From Bradyrhizobium sp. C9 (GTDB lineage Bacteria; Pseudomonadota; Alphaproteobacteria; Rhizobiales; Xanthobacteraceae), in the NCBI RefSeq assembly GCF_002532045.1, contig NZ_NWTG01000001.1:62001-126000 (forward strand): DNA of 64,000 nt, in the 5' to 3' direction. Below, piece after piece: positions 9,129 through 18,304 of the stretch. Numbering within the stretch: the stretch's first letter is position 1; every line of letters begins with the position of its first letter. The notes beneath the pieces are model-generated. The model was not told where the DNA came from, did not search any database, and worked only from the letters and a program-made list of their open reading frames with translations. The position numbers and the translations under genes are program-made.

Positions 9129-10414
9129 ACGAGCGAAATTGTGTAATCGTCGACGCATATTCGACCGGCCGCTTCTTGCCGGAAGAGTTCAAGCGGTATG
9201 GAATTTCAACAGTGCATGTGATGTCGGCTGCACAGATTCCGTCGATCTTTCAATCGCATTTCAATGCGAATCTGTATGATGAAGTCATTCGCCCACCCGA
9301 GCGCATAGGGTACGACGAGATTGTTGAATATCATCTTCGGGCTCTCCAGGGCAGGGAGCTGGAGTTCGTCATAGCGGGGTGCGAGACAGGAGTTGAGCTG
9401 GCCGATTCGATCTCGGAGCGGCTGGGCTTGCCTTCAAATGGCACCGCCCTTTCGGCCGCCCGACGGGACAAATCGCGCCTGTCTGAAGCGTTGGCCTCAG
9501 CAGGCGTGCGATCGATCAGACAAGTGGTGTCCGACAATGCTGAAGTGATCGCAAGATGGAAGCGTCAAGAGAGCTTCGATGAGCTTGTGATCAAGCCGCT
9601 GAACAGCACAGGCACGGAGGACGTGTTCTTTTGCTCGACGGATGCCGATATTCAGCGCGCTGTAACTGCGATCGTCGGTAAGACGAACCGTGTCGGAACG
9701 CTCAATCAATTGGCGCTTGGACAGGAGAAAATCAACGGCCAGCAATATACCGTAAATGCCGTCTCGATCGACGGCGAGACCTTCGTCACGGAGGCCTGGA
9801 CCTATGACACTGTTCCTATTGAGGGCGCGTCTTCGGTCTGCTCACTCGAGCGGTTATTGGGAGGTAAGGAGCCAATCGTTCTTGAACTGTCCGACTACCT
9901 TGAACGTGCGCTGCGGGCGCTTCGGATCACCGACGGACCTGCTCATGCCGAGATCATCGTCGATGATCGGGGACCGGTTCTGGTCGACTTCGGAGCGAGG
10001 CTGCAAGGAACCATGTCGGCAAAAGCTAGGACGATGGCGTTGGGCCATAACCATTTGACGCTCACCGCGTGGCGTTACGCAGATCCCAAAGGCTTTGCTG
10101 GGTATATGAGGCGACGCGGGGTTTACAAGCGACAGGCTCATGCACTGTGCGTCTCGCTGATTTCCGACATGGGCGGTGTTGTTGCCGGCTATCCCGGACT
10201 CGATGCGATCGGCAAGCTGCCGAGCTTCGCGGACGCCATTGCGTTCGTTCCGATAGGGCAAAACCTGGTTCCGACGATCGACTTGGCGTCGACGCCAGGC
10301 ATTGTGTATCTCGTGAACAACGACCTGATACAGCTTGAGGAAGATTATCGCCAACTGCGTGCGATGCGGATGGACCAGGTGTTCGATTTGGTGCCGCAGG
10401 AAGCGAACCAATGA
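9125..10414 (+). CDS. rtxF: ATP-grasp ligase (rtx operon)
   Basis: A 429-residue ATP-grasp protein. The nucleotide-binding lysine segment VIKPLNSTGTEDVFFC lies near residue 155. The metal-binding acidic segment HAEIIVDDRGPVLVDFGARL lies near residue 280. The frame remains open far upstream, but ATG 9125 is right: it follows GGAGGT and overlaps the rtxE stop. ATP-grasp enzymes of this type join a carboxylate to an amine. An amino-acid ligase acting on rhizobitoxine or serinol-derived substrates is inferred from context only. Confidence 0.78.
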   Translation: MNERNCVIVDAYSTGRFLPEEFKRYGISTVHVMSAAQIPSIFQSHFNANLYDEVIRPPERIGYDEIVEYHLRALQGRELEFVIAGCETGVELADSISERLGLPSNGTALSAARRDKSRLSEALASAGVRSIRQVVSDNAEVIARWKRQESFDELVIKPLNSTGTEDVFFCSTDADIQRAVTAIVGKTNRVGTLNQLALGQEKINGQQYTVNAVSIDGETFVTEAWTYDTVPIEGASSVCSLERLLGGKEPIVLELSDYLERALRALRITDGPAHAEIIVDDRGPVLVDFGARLQGTMSAKARTMALGHNHLTLTAWRYADPKGFAGYMRRRGVYKRQAHALCVSLISDMGGVVAGYPGLDAIGKLPSFADAIAFVPIGQNLVPTIDLASTPGIVYLVNNDLIQLEEDYRQLRAMRMDQVFDLVPQEANQ

Positions 10415-11745
10415 CCGGCATCTGCGACAGTTGCACGAATTCAGCCGCTGCGGCGATGATCGGCGTGAGCGACTTCGATGGCATCCTTCGTGGCAAACAC
10501 GTTCTGGGTGAAGATCTTTCCGCCGGGAATAAGGTCATCAAGTTCTCCGAAGCGGTGCTCGCGTGGGATTGTTCGGACCGCGTCATTCCGGCGGGCTTCA
10601 CGCAAGAGCCGCAGTCAGTATTTGGGGACGCCGATCTGCGCGTTCTGTCCGGCACCGGCCGTTCGGTGTCTTATGCCGGCGATCAATATCTCTATCTGGC
10701 TGAGTTTGCGGGCGCACATGAGAGTGTCTGCCCGCGCGGTATTCTGCGTAAAGTCCTGCAAAGGGTTGCCGACCGCGGATACAGCTGCAGCGCCGGGTTC
10801 GAGTTTGAGTTTATGCTGTTCAAGGAGAACGCCGACATAATTGAAGACAAGCCGTTCGGCCAATGGGCTCCTTTGACGCGGGGCCCATTCGGCTACTCGA
10901 TTGCGCGGTCTGTCGCGCACAGGGAGTTGTTCGGTGAGATCCTGGCGCTTTGTGAGAAGTCCAGAATCCCTCTCAGCGGGCTGCACTTTGAAACGGGACC
11001 AGGCGTGATTGAAGCGTCACTTCGTCATTGTGATGCCCTGGAAGCGGCCGATCGAGCAATCATATTCAAGTCGATGATAAAAGCCTGGGCGCAGAAGCGA
11101 GGCATGATGGCTACCTTCATGGCCAAGGTTTCCGAGAAATGGCCGGGCCAGTCCGGCCATATTCACCTCTCGATGTCCTCAGATGGTCAAAATGTATTTT
11201 ACGATAGTGAGGCGTTCCGCAACGTCTCTAAGCTTATGGAGCAATTCATCGGCGGGCAATTGAAATACATGAATGAATTCTGTGTGCTCGCTGTGCCGAA
11301 TTTCAATAGCTACAAGAGATTGGTACCTGGTTGTTGGGCACCAATCTATCCGAGCTGGGGAATCGACAACCGCTCCTGCGCGGTACGCGTCATTCCGGGA
11401 GACCCGTCTGCACATCGTCTCGAATACAGGCTGCCCGGTGCAGACCTGAACCCATATCTTGCCCTCGCATGTGCCATCGGTTCCGGCATATTGGGTATCG
11501 AGACAAATGCGGCGCTCCCGGCTTCGATCGTCGGTGATGCAAGCGCGGAGGCCTGCCTTCCATCTGGGAGGCTGCCTCAAAGCTTGGCAGAGGCAACATA
11601 TCGGTTTGCACAGTCTCCGGCAGCCAATGATGTCTTCGGTGAAAGGTTTGTTGAAGCGTTTTCTTGCTCCCGCCGTTGGGAATGGGAGGCCGTTCAACAT
11701 CGGGTCACAGACTTTGAACGCCGGCGGTATTTCGAGATCATTTAG
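10411..11745 (+). CDS. rtxG: glutamine synthetase-family ligase (rtx operon)
   Basis: A 444-residue member of the glutamine synthetase superfamily. Visible family marks are the glutamate-rich core ETGPGVIEASLRH near residue 195, GQSGHIHLSM near 250, NSYKRLVPG near 300, and RSCAVRVIPG with HRLEYRLPGADLNPYLALA near 320-350. It is closer in feel to gamma-glutamylpolyamine synthetases than to the nitrogen-assimilation enzyme. The start overlaps the rtxF stop (ATGA). It is the last gene of the operon. With the amidotransferase it may put a gamma-glutamyl group on a pathway amine. Symbol by order. Confidence 0.8.
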   Translation: MTGICDSCTNSAAAAMIGVSDFDGILRGKHVLGEDLSAGNKVIKFSEAVLAWDCSDRVIPAGFTQEPQSVFGDADLRVLSGTGRSVSYAGDQYLYLAEFAGAHESVCPRGILRKVLQRVADRGYSCSAGFEFEFMLFKENADIIEDKPFGQWAPLTRGPFGYSIARSVAHRELFGEILALCEKSRIPLSGLHFETGPGVIEASLRHCDALEAADRAIIFKSMIKAWAQKRGMMATFMAKVSEKWPGQSGHIHLSMSSDGQNVFYDSEAFRNVSKLMEQFIGGQLKYMNEFCVLAVPNFNSYKRLVPGCWAPIYPSWGIDNRSCAVRVIPGDPSAHRLEYRLPGADLNPYLALACAIGSGILGIETNAALPASIVGDASAEACLPSGRLPQSLAEATYRFAQSPAANDVFGERFVEAFSCSRRWEWEAVQHRVTDFERRRYFEII

Positions 11746-11823
11746 CCAGCTTGAGCTGCACAGACCGGCGCCTTCCAAGCATCAACTGATCGGCCGGTTT
11801 CAATAAGTCATCCATGTTCTCAT

Positions 11824-12297
11824 TTAGCAGCAGGCGGACGAGCGCTCCAATTGGTGAGTTGCTCCTCCTTGGGGGAAGGGCTCCCGCGTCTTGCGGCCGA
11901 TGAAGATGTCCGGCGCTGGCACTCTAAGTAATTCCGCAGCCCGCGAGAGCAGCTCACAAACGCGCCCTGTTACGTAATCTTGGAAAGCCTCATAGTGCAC
12001 GCGCGAAGCGCGATCGGTGTCGGCCATGGCCGCGCTTGTTGCTTCGGCAGCGGGCGCGCTCGGTCTCCCAGCCGACGGCGTGACGCAGTACAATGCGCCG
12101 ATGCATCCTATGTTGTTAAGGAACGAAGGCTTTGTTGCTCTTATCGTCCGCTCGACCTCATCGGCCAGTGTCCGATGATGAGCTGCCAGCTTGGCGAATA
12201 GCTCTTTCTTAGTCGGACTGGTTGCCAGCTTGCTGATTAGCTCACACTCTTCCGCCTCGATCCGAAGTTTTTCCAAGTGCGCCTGCATGTCCTTCAT
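11824..12297 (-). CDS. hypothetical protein, probable in-frame fusion of two small Bradyrhizobium genes
   Basis: The 157-residue frame has two unlike halves. Residues 1-55 (MKDMQAHLEKL, then LATSPTKKELFAKLAAHHR) form a short helical protein common in Bradyrhizobium. From Met91 (ATG at 12027) the sequence MADTDRASRV to GRKTREPFPQG matches the layout of the separate 66-residue gene at 33150-33350, which ends in AGRKSHEPFPKE. The stretch between the halves (residues about 60-90) aligns at DNA level with the untranslated leader of that gene. So either one gene has lost its stop and now runs into the leader of the next, or two starts are used. Function is unknown. Confidence 0.6.
   Translation of the reverse strand: MKDMQAHLEKLRIEAEECELISKLATSPTKKELFAKLAAHHRTLADEVERTIRATKPSFLNNIGCIGALYCVTPSAGRPSAPAAEATSAAMADTDRASRVHYEAFQDYVTGRVCELLSRAAELLRVPAPDIFIGRKTREPFPQGGATHQLERSSACC
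12028..12080 (-). promoter_or_regulatory. degenerate copy of the shared 5' leader element
   Basis: Read on the minus strand, this segment contains GGGAGACCGAGCGCGCCC and then, after about 14 bases, GCGCGG directly before ATG 12027. It aligns with the leaders at 33351-33433 (GAGAGACCGATAGCGCTCCC) and 33730-33811. The pairing arms are weaker here, and the segment is translated as part of the longer frame. Confidence 0.5.
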
Positions 12298-12607
12298 GGA
12301 AGGCCTCCCCGCAAGAGGCGGGGATCATCTCATGGGGAACCTGACGGGAACAAGCTATGACAACAGATGGCGACCGATGGAAAATGATGGGCTGAGCACA
12401 TCCCGTTCGTCTAATCCGAACTAGGACACGCCAAGAATCAAATCAGGACACGGGGCCTGGATACGGATAGCGCTCTACCTCGTGCTCGTTGTGGTAAGGA
12501 CACGCCCTGCGACAGATTAGAGCCCGGTGAAAAACCGGACAGACAGGCTAGCCAATATCTGCGATCCTCTCCGACATTTCAGGACGGAACAATTTTGGGG
12601 AGTTCCA

Positions 12608-12769
12608 ATGCCCGCGTGGTCCGCAGCGGACGAACAGCGACTACTGCAATTGGTTCGAGAAACAGGCCTCACGCAGCGCGAGATCGCTCAGAAGCTCGGG
12701 CGGACTGAGGCAGCGGTGAGCGGGCGATTGATCCTTATTAGGAAGCGCGCCGCGGAGAGGGCGGATTAA
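12608..12769 (+). CDS. 53-aa Myb/GcrA-like helix-turn-helix protein
   Basis: A 53-residue protein starting MPAWSAADEQRLLQLVRE and continuing GLTQREIAQKLGRTEAAVSG. The spacing of Trp, acidic, Leu and the LGRTEAAV turn is that of a minimal SANT/GcrA-type DNA-binding unit. ATG 12608 is preferred over the upstream TTG-type start because the homologous gene at 31700 begins at the same point. Two copies in one window suggest a real family. Targets are unknown. Confidence 0.65.
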   Translation: MPAWSAADEQRLLQLVRETGLTQREIAQKLGRTEAAVSGRLILIRKRAAERAD

Positions 12770-13219
12770 CCCCAAGTGCGGAGCCAATTTTTGTAAGGAT
12801 TCAACGCAACGCCGCCCGCTTAAAATACATGCGAGCGGCGCTTGCTCTAGCCCCAGGAAGGTTGTTGGCAAAATCCTGATAGATACAGTTTGGCACAAAA
12901 TGCAAATCGCGCGCATACCTAAGAATGGTTAACGCGTCCGTAAGAATACGGGAAAAAGTGGCAAAGCTCGGTTCCCTCGCTCGGCCCGCCTCTTGTGCGC
13001 CAAGTAGCATACGCTCACAGAGGGCCAGCTCATCCTGCGAACACGGTCAGGCTTGACCATATCGACCAGGTGGCGTGAGGCTTTCTTAGCTTCGCTGCAA
13101 TGTCGTTCGTCGTTCCCCGTCGTCGGCCTTCTTCTCATCCAATAAGGCGATCCTTTGGCTTAACGTCGACTCGGCCTCGGCGGGTAATCCCCTTGCTGGG
13201 TACGCCGCAGGCTCGTGGA

Positions 13220-13438
13220 TCATTCCCGTTGCGAGCGCGTGAGCAGCTTGGGGTTTCCTTGTAACCTGACGAGCTCCAGGTTTTCGATGCCAAAGTCGGT
13301 GAACGCCTGAACGCCATCTTCGCCGACGCCATAGACCCAGATCAAGCCGTCCTCGATCTGCATTTCGATGGCAATGTCGCTAACCCAGTCTTCGTCTTCA
13401 CCAAGAGGCCTTCGCCGGTGCGATATACTTCGTCAAAC
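13220..13438 (-). pseudogene. small conserved gene, frameshifted
   Basis: The minus strand reads FDEVYRTGEGLLV in one frame and, after the loss of one base near 13412, EDEDWVSDIAIEMQIEDGL in the next, followed by IWVYGVGEDGVQAFTDFGI and a stop at 13220. The high-quality, low-complexity-free sequence in both frames indicates a former gene. Its N-terminus is lost. Function is unknown. Confidence 0.6.
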
Positions 13439-13533
13439 GATCGGCAGCTTCATCGGCACCCACAATACAGTTTCACACTCATTCGGCTGCTTGAGGCCAA
13501 AAGAAGAGGCCGTCAAGCGGCCTGCGTTTGGTT

Positions 13534-13620
13534 CTACATGAATAGGGCAATAGCCATGATTGCGATGGGGCTCAGCCCGAGCGCCACGATGAGCGCACTA
13601 AAAGGTATATCACTGCCCAT
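13534..13620 (-). CDS. 28-aa single-pass membrane peptide
   Basis: ATG at 13620 (minus strand) opens a 28-residue frame beginning MGSDIPFSALIVALG and ending IAIMAIALFM, almost wholly hydrophobic. GAGAG lies about seven bases upstream. It resembles in size and character the 28-residue peptide at 25874 (plus strand). It may be a small membrane-bound regulator. Evidence is composition and ribosome site only. Confidence 0.4.
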   Translation of the reverse strand: MGSDIPFSALIVALGLSPIAIMAIALFM

Positions 13621-14582
13621 GACACAACTCTCGCGATTGAGGTTGAAATCCTATGCCCGGATGCTGGGTGGCCGCTAGTGCAATTTGTGCCACGGCAATT
13701 TCAAGACACGATGGGCTTCCTCTTTACTTGTGAGGCAGCTTCTCCGGGAGCGATGAGTGCTCGATGCAGCCGTGAGGCGCCGGAACTAGGTCGAAGTCTC
13801 GACTTGCGTCAGCGTCGAACCCCCTGGAGAGCGGCCAGCCTTTACCTTCGATATCGGGATTGAGCGAAATCCCTGCCGGGGATCAAAACGCCCGTCAAGT
13901 GCCCCAAGGATCCGCTCGGCGGACAGCAGTTGCCGATCCGCCTTGGCTAGACCCCTTGCTCCGATTGGCGAAAACGAACGCAAAAGGGCGGTACCGGTCG
14001 GAAGCAGATTAAGCGTCGGCTCGGAGCAGCAATGAAGAAGTCGCTAGGAACGATGCTCGCGCGGTGAGCGTTGGTCTGCGTCGCTCATAAGAAGAGCGGC
14101 ATCGGCGGATGAACGTGCCCCGGCTCTTGCTCCCAAAAGGGCTGGGGACGCATTCTGGCTCGTTGACAAGCGCTTTTCCATTACGTGGGCGAGAGCGCCC
14201 TGTTGATCTATCGAAATGGTTGAAGGGTTTGTGAAGCTTTCGTCCTCGATGCCGCGGTCGTTGTTCGGGCTACTACCTATGGGTTCACTAGCTAACGTGA
14301 CGACGAGGCAAAAAGGCGGGCTAAGGGATATCTGAATGTCCACGAGTTCATCGAGCGTTGGACTGACCATCGGCGAGTCTTTCGTATGAAACGCGGGTCC
14401 GAGTGAGCTAGCCAGCCGGAGGCCTGGTTGGACTGGCCTTCCGTCCTTGGCGACGGCAATCCCATTTCCTGAGTTCACTTTCATGCGTAGCCGTTCGCTC
14501 GAACTCGTGCGCGCGCTGGATACTCGGCAACCATTTTCATCGGATGGCATCCGCAAACACCACGTCCAGCGGGTCCTGTCTC
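13621..14582. other. stretch without a supported gene
   Basis: Open frames of up to 170 codons exist on the minus strand (14044-14556), but the product is Ser/Arg-rich and has no ribosome site or recognisable pattern. I see no repeats or strong hairpins. It is probably decayed DNA between small genes. Confidence 0.4.
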
Positions 14583-14798
14583 TTACCTGTCGCCCTGGCT
14601 CTGCAAGATTTGCTTCATGAATTCAGCGCGCTCCTTTGTAAGTTTCTCAGCTCGATCGCCATTCTTTAGCAGTGCTGGACCCTTGCGTTCTCGATCGTAG
14701 ACCATCCAGCCCGTCCTTCCCATCCGAACGAGGAATCTGGATTGCGTAGGGTGTTCGGCGTAATTCACTGGCGCCCCAACAGGCAGGTGCAATCCCAC
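14583..14798 (-). CDS. small conserved protein with WMVYDRERKGPA motif (71 aa)
   Basis: A 71-residue protein with the core RFLVRMGRTGWMVYDRERKG and KLTKERAEFMKQIL near the C-terminus. A paralogue with the same core (RFLVRQGGNGWMVYDSELKG, KLTKEQAEILAKLF) is at 31132-31350 on the same strand. The repeated finding of both core and tail in two diverged copies is good evidence for coding. It has no membrane segment. Function is unknown. Confidence 0.65.
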   Translation of the reverse strand: MGLHLPVGAPVNYAEHPTQSRFLVRMGRTGWMVYDRERKGPALLKNGDRAEKLTKERAEFMKQILQSQGDR

Positions 14799-14855
14799 AA
14801 TTGGGCTTCCGCCAGGTAAGCGGTCATTGAACTATGTGAATTTTGGCAATCGACT

Positions 14856-15161
14856 TTAGACGAATAGGTTTACCAGGCACATTTCCATTAGGACCGTCGC
14901 TGTGGACGGGAAGAGCAGCAAATTTTCCGCCAAGGTTAGACTGAGAAACTTGGCTCCGAGCCGTACCGCGGCTTCGCTGCGGTTCATCTCAGCGGCACGG
15001 TCGACAGCGTAGCGGCCGATGATCTTTTGCAGAGCGCCGTAGCCCTCGACAAGAATGGCCCACGCAAAGCCAGCCCAAAGTACAAATGCCGTTTGCGCTA
15101 GCCCAAAACCGACACGGAATCTAGGCGGCTTCGAACGCTGGCGCGAGGGTATCTCGCTCAA
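14856..15161 (-). CDS. putative membrane protein (101 aa)
   Basis: A 101-residue frame with a basic N-terminus, a hydrophobic segment (TAFVLWAGFAWAILVEGYG) near residues 25-45, a helical middle (DRAAEMNRSEAAVRLGAKFL) and a second hydrophobic end. The topology is credible for a small inner-membrane protein. The start at 15161 has no obvious ribosome site. No family is recognised. Confidence 0.45.
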   Translation of the reverse strand: MSEIPSRQRSKPPRFRVGFGLAQTAFVLWAGFAWAILVEGYGALQKIIGRYAVDRAAEMNRSEAAVRLGAKFLSLTLAENLLLFPSTATVLMEMCLVNLFV

Positions 15162-15440
15162 CCTATCACCCTACAACGGCTGCAATAACACCGCCAGCTG
15201 CTGGTTCGTGGCGAGCGGCTCTCCTCGAACGGCCCGCTCACATTGGGCTTCTCCACGCCTTGGTCAATATCGTCGGAGCGGTCGCACACCTCGTTGCTGC
15301 ACTACACTGCAAGTCGCGCGGGTCTCGTCAGATGCGAATGGTTTTCACGGAGCCAGCCCAGCCGCCGCAGAACGGACAATTGGAGTTGATCATGCCGCAA
15401 GCAGACGCTTGTAGAGGCGATAAGCGTCGATCGCATTGTT

Positions 15441-16864
15441 GGTCGTGTCCCAACTGATGGTGTAGCTCGGTAGAGCAAAGCCGCCTGCACGCGCGCCCCC
15501 AAACAGCGCCGTAGCGGGCGGGCGGCTTTGCGGTGGTCATCGATGATTCGTCGGTAGGGTCGGGTTGCTGACACCAACCTGATTCGAGGAACCACCGATG
15601 ACCGACGAGATGATGAACCTCCGCACGCTCGTGGAGAAGACCCCTGATGCCGATCTGTTGCGCGATATGATCGGCTTTGCCGCCCAGCGGCTGATGGAGC
15701 TAGAGGTCGAAGGCCAGACCGGGGCGGCCTATGGCGAGAAGAATCCCGAGCGTCTGGCCCAGCGCAACGGCTACCGCGACCGGGTCTGGGAGACCCGCGC
15801 CGGCACCGTCGAACTGCGCATCCTCAAGCTGCGCAAAGGCTCCTACTTCCCGGGCTTCCTGGAGCCGCGCCGCATGGCCGAGAAGGCGCTGACCGCGGTG
15901 GTGCAGGAGGCCTACGTGCAGGGCGTCTCCACCCGCTCGGTCGACGATCTGGTACAGGCCATGGGCATGAGCGGGATCTCCAAGAGCCAGGTCTCGCGGT
16001 TGTGTGGTGAGATCGACGACAAGGTGAAGGCGTTCCTCGCCCGTCCGATCGAGGGCGACTGGCCGTATTTGTGGATCGACGCCACCTATGTGAAGGTTCG
16101 CCAGAACGGGCGCATCGTCTCGGTCGCCGTCATCATCGCGGTGGGCGTCAACAGCGACGGCCGCCGCGAGGTGCTCGGCATGGACATCGGCCCGTCCGAG
16201 GCCGAGACGTTCTGGACCGCGTTCCTGCGCAAGCTCGCGCGGCGCGGCCTGCGCGGCGTCAAGCTGGTCGTGTCCGACGCCCACGAGGGCATCAAGGCCA
16301 CCGTCAGCAAGGTGCTCAACGCCACCTGGCAGCGTTGCCGCGTGCACTTCATGCGCAACGCGCTGGCGCATGCCGGCAAGAGCGGGCGGCGCGTGGTCTC
16401 CGCCTTCATCGCCACCGCGTTTGCCCAGGACGATGCCGAGGCCGCGAGGGCGCAATGGCGCCGCGTTGCCGACCAGCTCCGCCCCAAGGTCCCGAAGCTC
16501 GCCGCCTTCCTCGACGAGGCAGAGACCGACGTGCTCGCCTATATGAGCTTCCCGGCCGCACACAGGGCCAAGCTGCACTCGACCAATCCGCTCGAACGCG
16601 TCAACGGCGAGATCAAGCGCAGAACCGAGGTGGTCGGCATCTTTCCCAATGAGGACGCCATCACCCGCCTGGTCGGCGCGATCCTGCTCGAACAGAACGA
16701 CGAGTGGGCCGTCCAGCGCGGCCGCTACATGACACTGGAAACGATCGCCCCGTTGAGCGATGATCCCACCGTCAGCCTCCCGGCTATCGCCAGCTGACCG
16801 ATCCGGCCCAGGTCGGCGAACGTGGTGACCCACACTCAGCTACACCACGCAATGGGACACGATC
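15441..16864 (+). mobile_element. complete IS256-family insertion sequence (1424 bp)
   Basis: The ends are imperfect inverted repeats: GGTCGTGTCCCA at the left, with GATCGTGTCCCA on the opposite strand at the right, both continuing to TGGTGTAGCT. The flanks carry the 8-bp direct repeat GCATTGTT at 15433-15440 and 16865-16872. One transposase gene fills the element. The intact duplication and the restorable host gene point to a single, fairly recent insertion. Confidence 0.92.
15598..16797 (+). CDS. IS256-family transposase
   Basis: A 399-residue Mutator/IS256 transposase. The DDE triad is visible as [14 protein letters not shown] near residue 158, [11 protein letters not shown] near residue 223 and [13 protein letters not shown] near residue 334. 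The CRVHFMRN segment between the second and third catalytic residues is also typical. Length and motifs indicate an active enzyme. A long antisense frame across the gene is a codon-bias shadow. Confidence 0.95.
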   Translation: MTDEMMNLRTLVEKTPDADLLRDMIGFAAQRLMELEVEGQTGAAYGEKNPERLAQRNGYRDRVWETRAGTVELRILKLRKGSYFPGFLEPRRMAEKALTAVVQEAYVQGVSTRSVDDLVQAMGMSGISKSQVSRLCGEIDDKVKAFLARPIEGDWPYLWIDATYVKVRQNGRIVSVAVIIAVGVNSDGRREVLGMDIGPSEAETFWTAFLRKLARRGLRGVKLVVSDAHEGIKATVSKVLNATWQRCRVHFMRNALAHAGKSGRRVVSAFIATAFAQDDAEAARAQWRRVADQLRPKVPKLAAFLDEAETDVLAYMSFPAAHRAKLHSTNPLERVNGEIKRRTEVVGIFPNEDAITRLVGAILLEQNDEWAVQRGRYMTLETIAPLSDDPTVSLPAIAS

Positions 16865-17216
16865 GCATTGTTCGCAAGCATGAGCTGCCGATGCTCTCCA
16901 GCCCGCACCAATGTCATCGATATTTCTGAGAAGAAGCGGCTCTCATCGCCAGGATCTGTGATCTCGCCGGAGCGTTCGAGCAAGTCCCAGGCGATCTGGA
17001 TCGACCTCTCTACGAGGACTGGCAACGATTCACTCATACGAGACAAACAGACGTCGATATCGATGGTTCCTGTTGTAAATGCCGGCGGATCGCGGCTCCA
17101 GCCGGACAACATAGCTTACCGTCGGGCAAGACGCCGCGAGGGGCGCCTCAGGACTATTGGCCCGCCGATGTCTGGACTGCCTATTCCTGCCTCTGCTGAA
17201 CGTGCAATATTGGATC

Positions 17217-17672
17217 ATGAAAGCACGAAATCGAAGCCTGCTCATCTTTCTTGTTGCCGTCGTGGGTATTGGTTGGCTAATTGGCGCAACCAACTTGCCT
17301 GGTGCATGGTATGCCGCACTGCAGAAGCCGACATTCAATCCTCCGAATTGGGTGTTCGCGCCAACTTGGACAATTCTGTATGTGATGATCGCAATCGCGG
17401 GCTGGCGCACCTACCTGCAGGAGGTCAATGGACTGGCCTTCCAAGTTTGGCTCGGACAGATGGCGCTTAATTTTCTTTGGTCTCCTATTGTTTTCCGCTT
17501 GCACAACTTGGCCATGGGGCTCTCGGTCATCATTCTGCTGCTGGGCCTGATTCTGTTTTTTATAGGCCTGCAATGGCGGGCCAATCGGCTTGCTGCGCTC
17601 TTATTTATCCCGTATGCGGGCTGGGTAGCGTTTGCATCGCTTTTAAACTTTGCTTTGTACCGCCTTAATTGA
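17217..17672 (+). CDS. tspO: TspO/MBR-family membrane protein
   Basis: A 151-residue, five-helix membrane protein. Family marks are WYAALQKPTFNPPNWVFAPT near residue 30, the LNFLWSPIVF segment near residue 83 and the C-terminal WVAFASLLNFALYRLN. TspO proteins bind tetrapyrroles and related ligands and often respond to stress. ATG 17217 gives the normal length. An upstream TTG would add 20 unlikely residues. It starts the stress/envelope block. Confidence 0.88.
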   Translation: MKARNRSLLIFLVAVVGIGWLIGATNLPGAWYAALQKPTFNPPNWVFAPTWTILYVMIAIAGWRTYLQEVNGLAFQVWLGQMALNFLWSPIVFRLHNLAMGLSVIILLLGLILFFIGLQWRANRLAALLFIPYAGWVAFASLLNFALYRLN

Positions 17673-17894
17673 ATTCCTGATGGACCTGCTAAACGCGAGT
17701 TAAGAGCCGCCGGCGGGCGGGCTCGGCGCTTTGAGCGATCCAGCCCGGCACCGGCACGCCCGGTTGGGGACGACGGCTTCGAAATTTTTCCGGTCCCTCT
17801 TGAAACCAAAATCCGCTTTGCTTTTTTGTCGCCTTCAAAGGATGGCGTCGAGGCTTGGGTGAGACGGGCACCGGTCCTGCCCGCTGCCGCTCGT

Positions 17895-18275
17895 AACCAT
17901 CTTGCTCTTTGGAGGATTTGGCTTGCGCAGTCACGACTTTTCGTCTCTCCGGCGCTCGACCATCGGTTTCGATCTTGACCTCGCGGAAATGGCCAGCGGG
18001 CGGGCGAGGACAATTACCCGCCTTACAACATCGAGCGGATGACGACCGTTACCAGATTTCGCTGGCCGTTGCGGGCGTCGCGCCTGAGAACATCTCGATC
18101 ACGCCGATCAGTCACCATCAAGGGCAGTAAGCCTGAAAAAGGCCAGCGCCAGTTCCTCCATCGCAGCATTTCAACCCGCAATTTCAAGCGCCAATTCAGC
18201 CTTGCGGACTATGTGCAGAAGCTCGAAGCCAAGGCGGCTTCTCGCATGTTGAGAGTCGGATGCATCAGCGATTGA
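17895..18275 (+). pseudogene. hsp20 pseudogene with remnant ROSE leader
   Basis: The segment starts with a ROSE-like end (TTGCTCTTTGGAGGATTTGG) nearly identical to that before the intact hsp20 at 39879. The position of the start codon now reads TTGCG. Downstream, pieces in several frames match Hsp20: YPPYNIER-like at about 18015, YQISLAVAGVAPENISI at about 18050-18100, and a SLADY segment near 18200. Frameshifts and internal stops break it. Confidence 0.75.
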
Positions 18276-18304
18276 ATTCCGCAACTTCGGGCAGGCGTTC
18301 GTGA

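Larger units (their letters stand above)
15390..17037 (-). pseudogene. small gene (71 aa) split by the IS256-family insertion
   Basis: The right part (ATG 17037 down to 16865) reads MSESLPVLVERSIQIAWDLL through LVRAGEHRQLMLANNAI. The left part (15440 to the stop at 15390) continues DAYRLYKRLLAA. Removing the element and one copy of the 8-bp duplication restores an uninterrupted frame of 72 codons (51 plus 165 bases), so the insertion is recent. Function is unknown; the restored protein is small, helical and cytoplasmic. Confidence 0.85.

Noticed and set aside
15700..16833. 377-codon minus-strand frame across the IS256 transposase
   Set aside because: Antisense shadow of the transposase gene without coding character.
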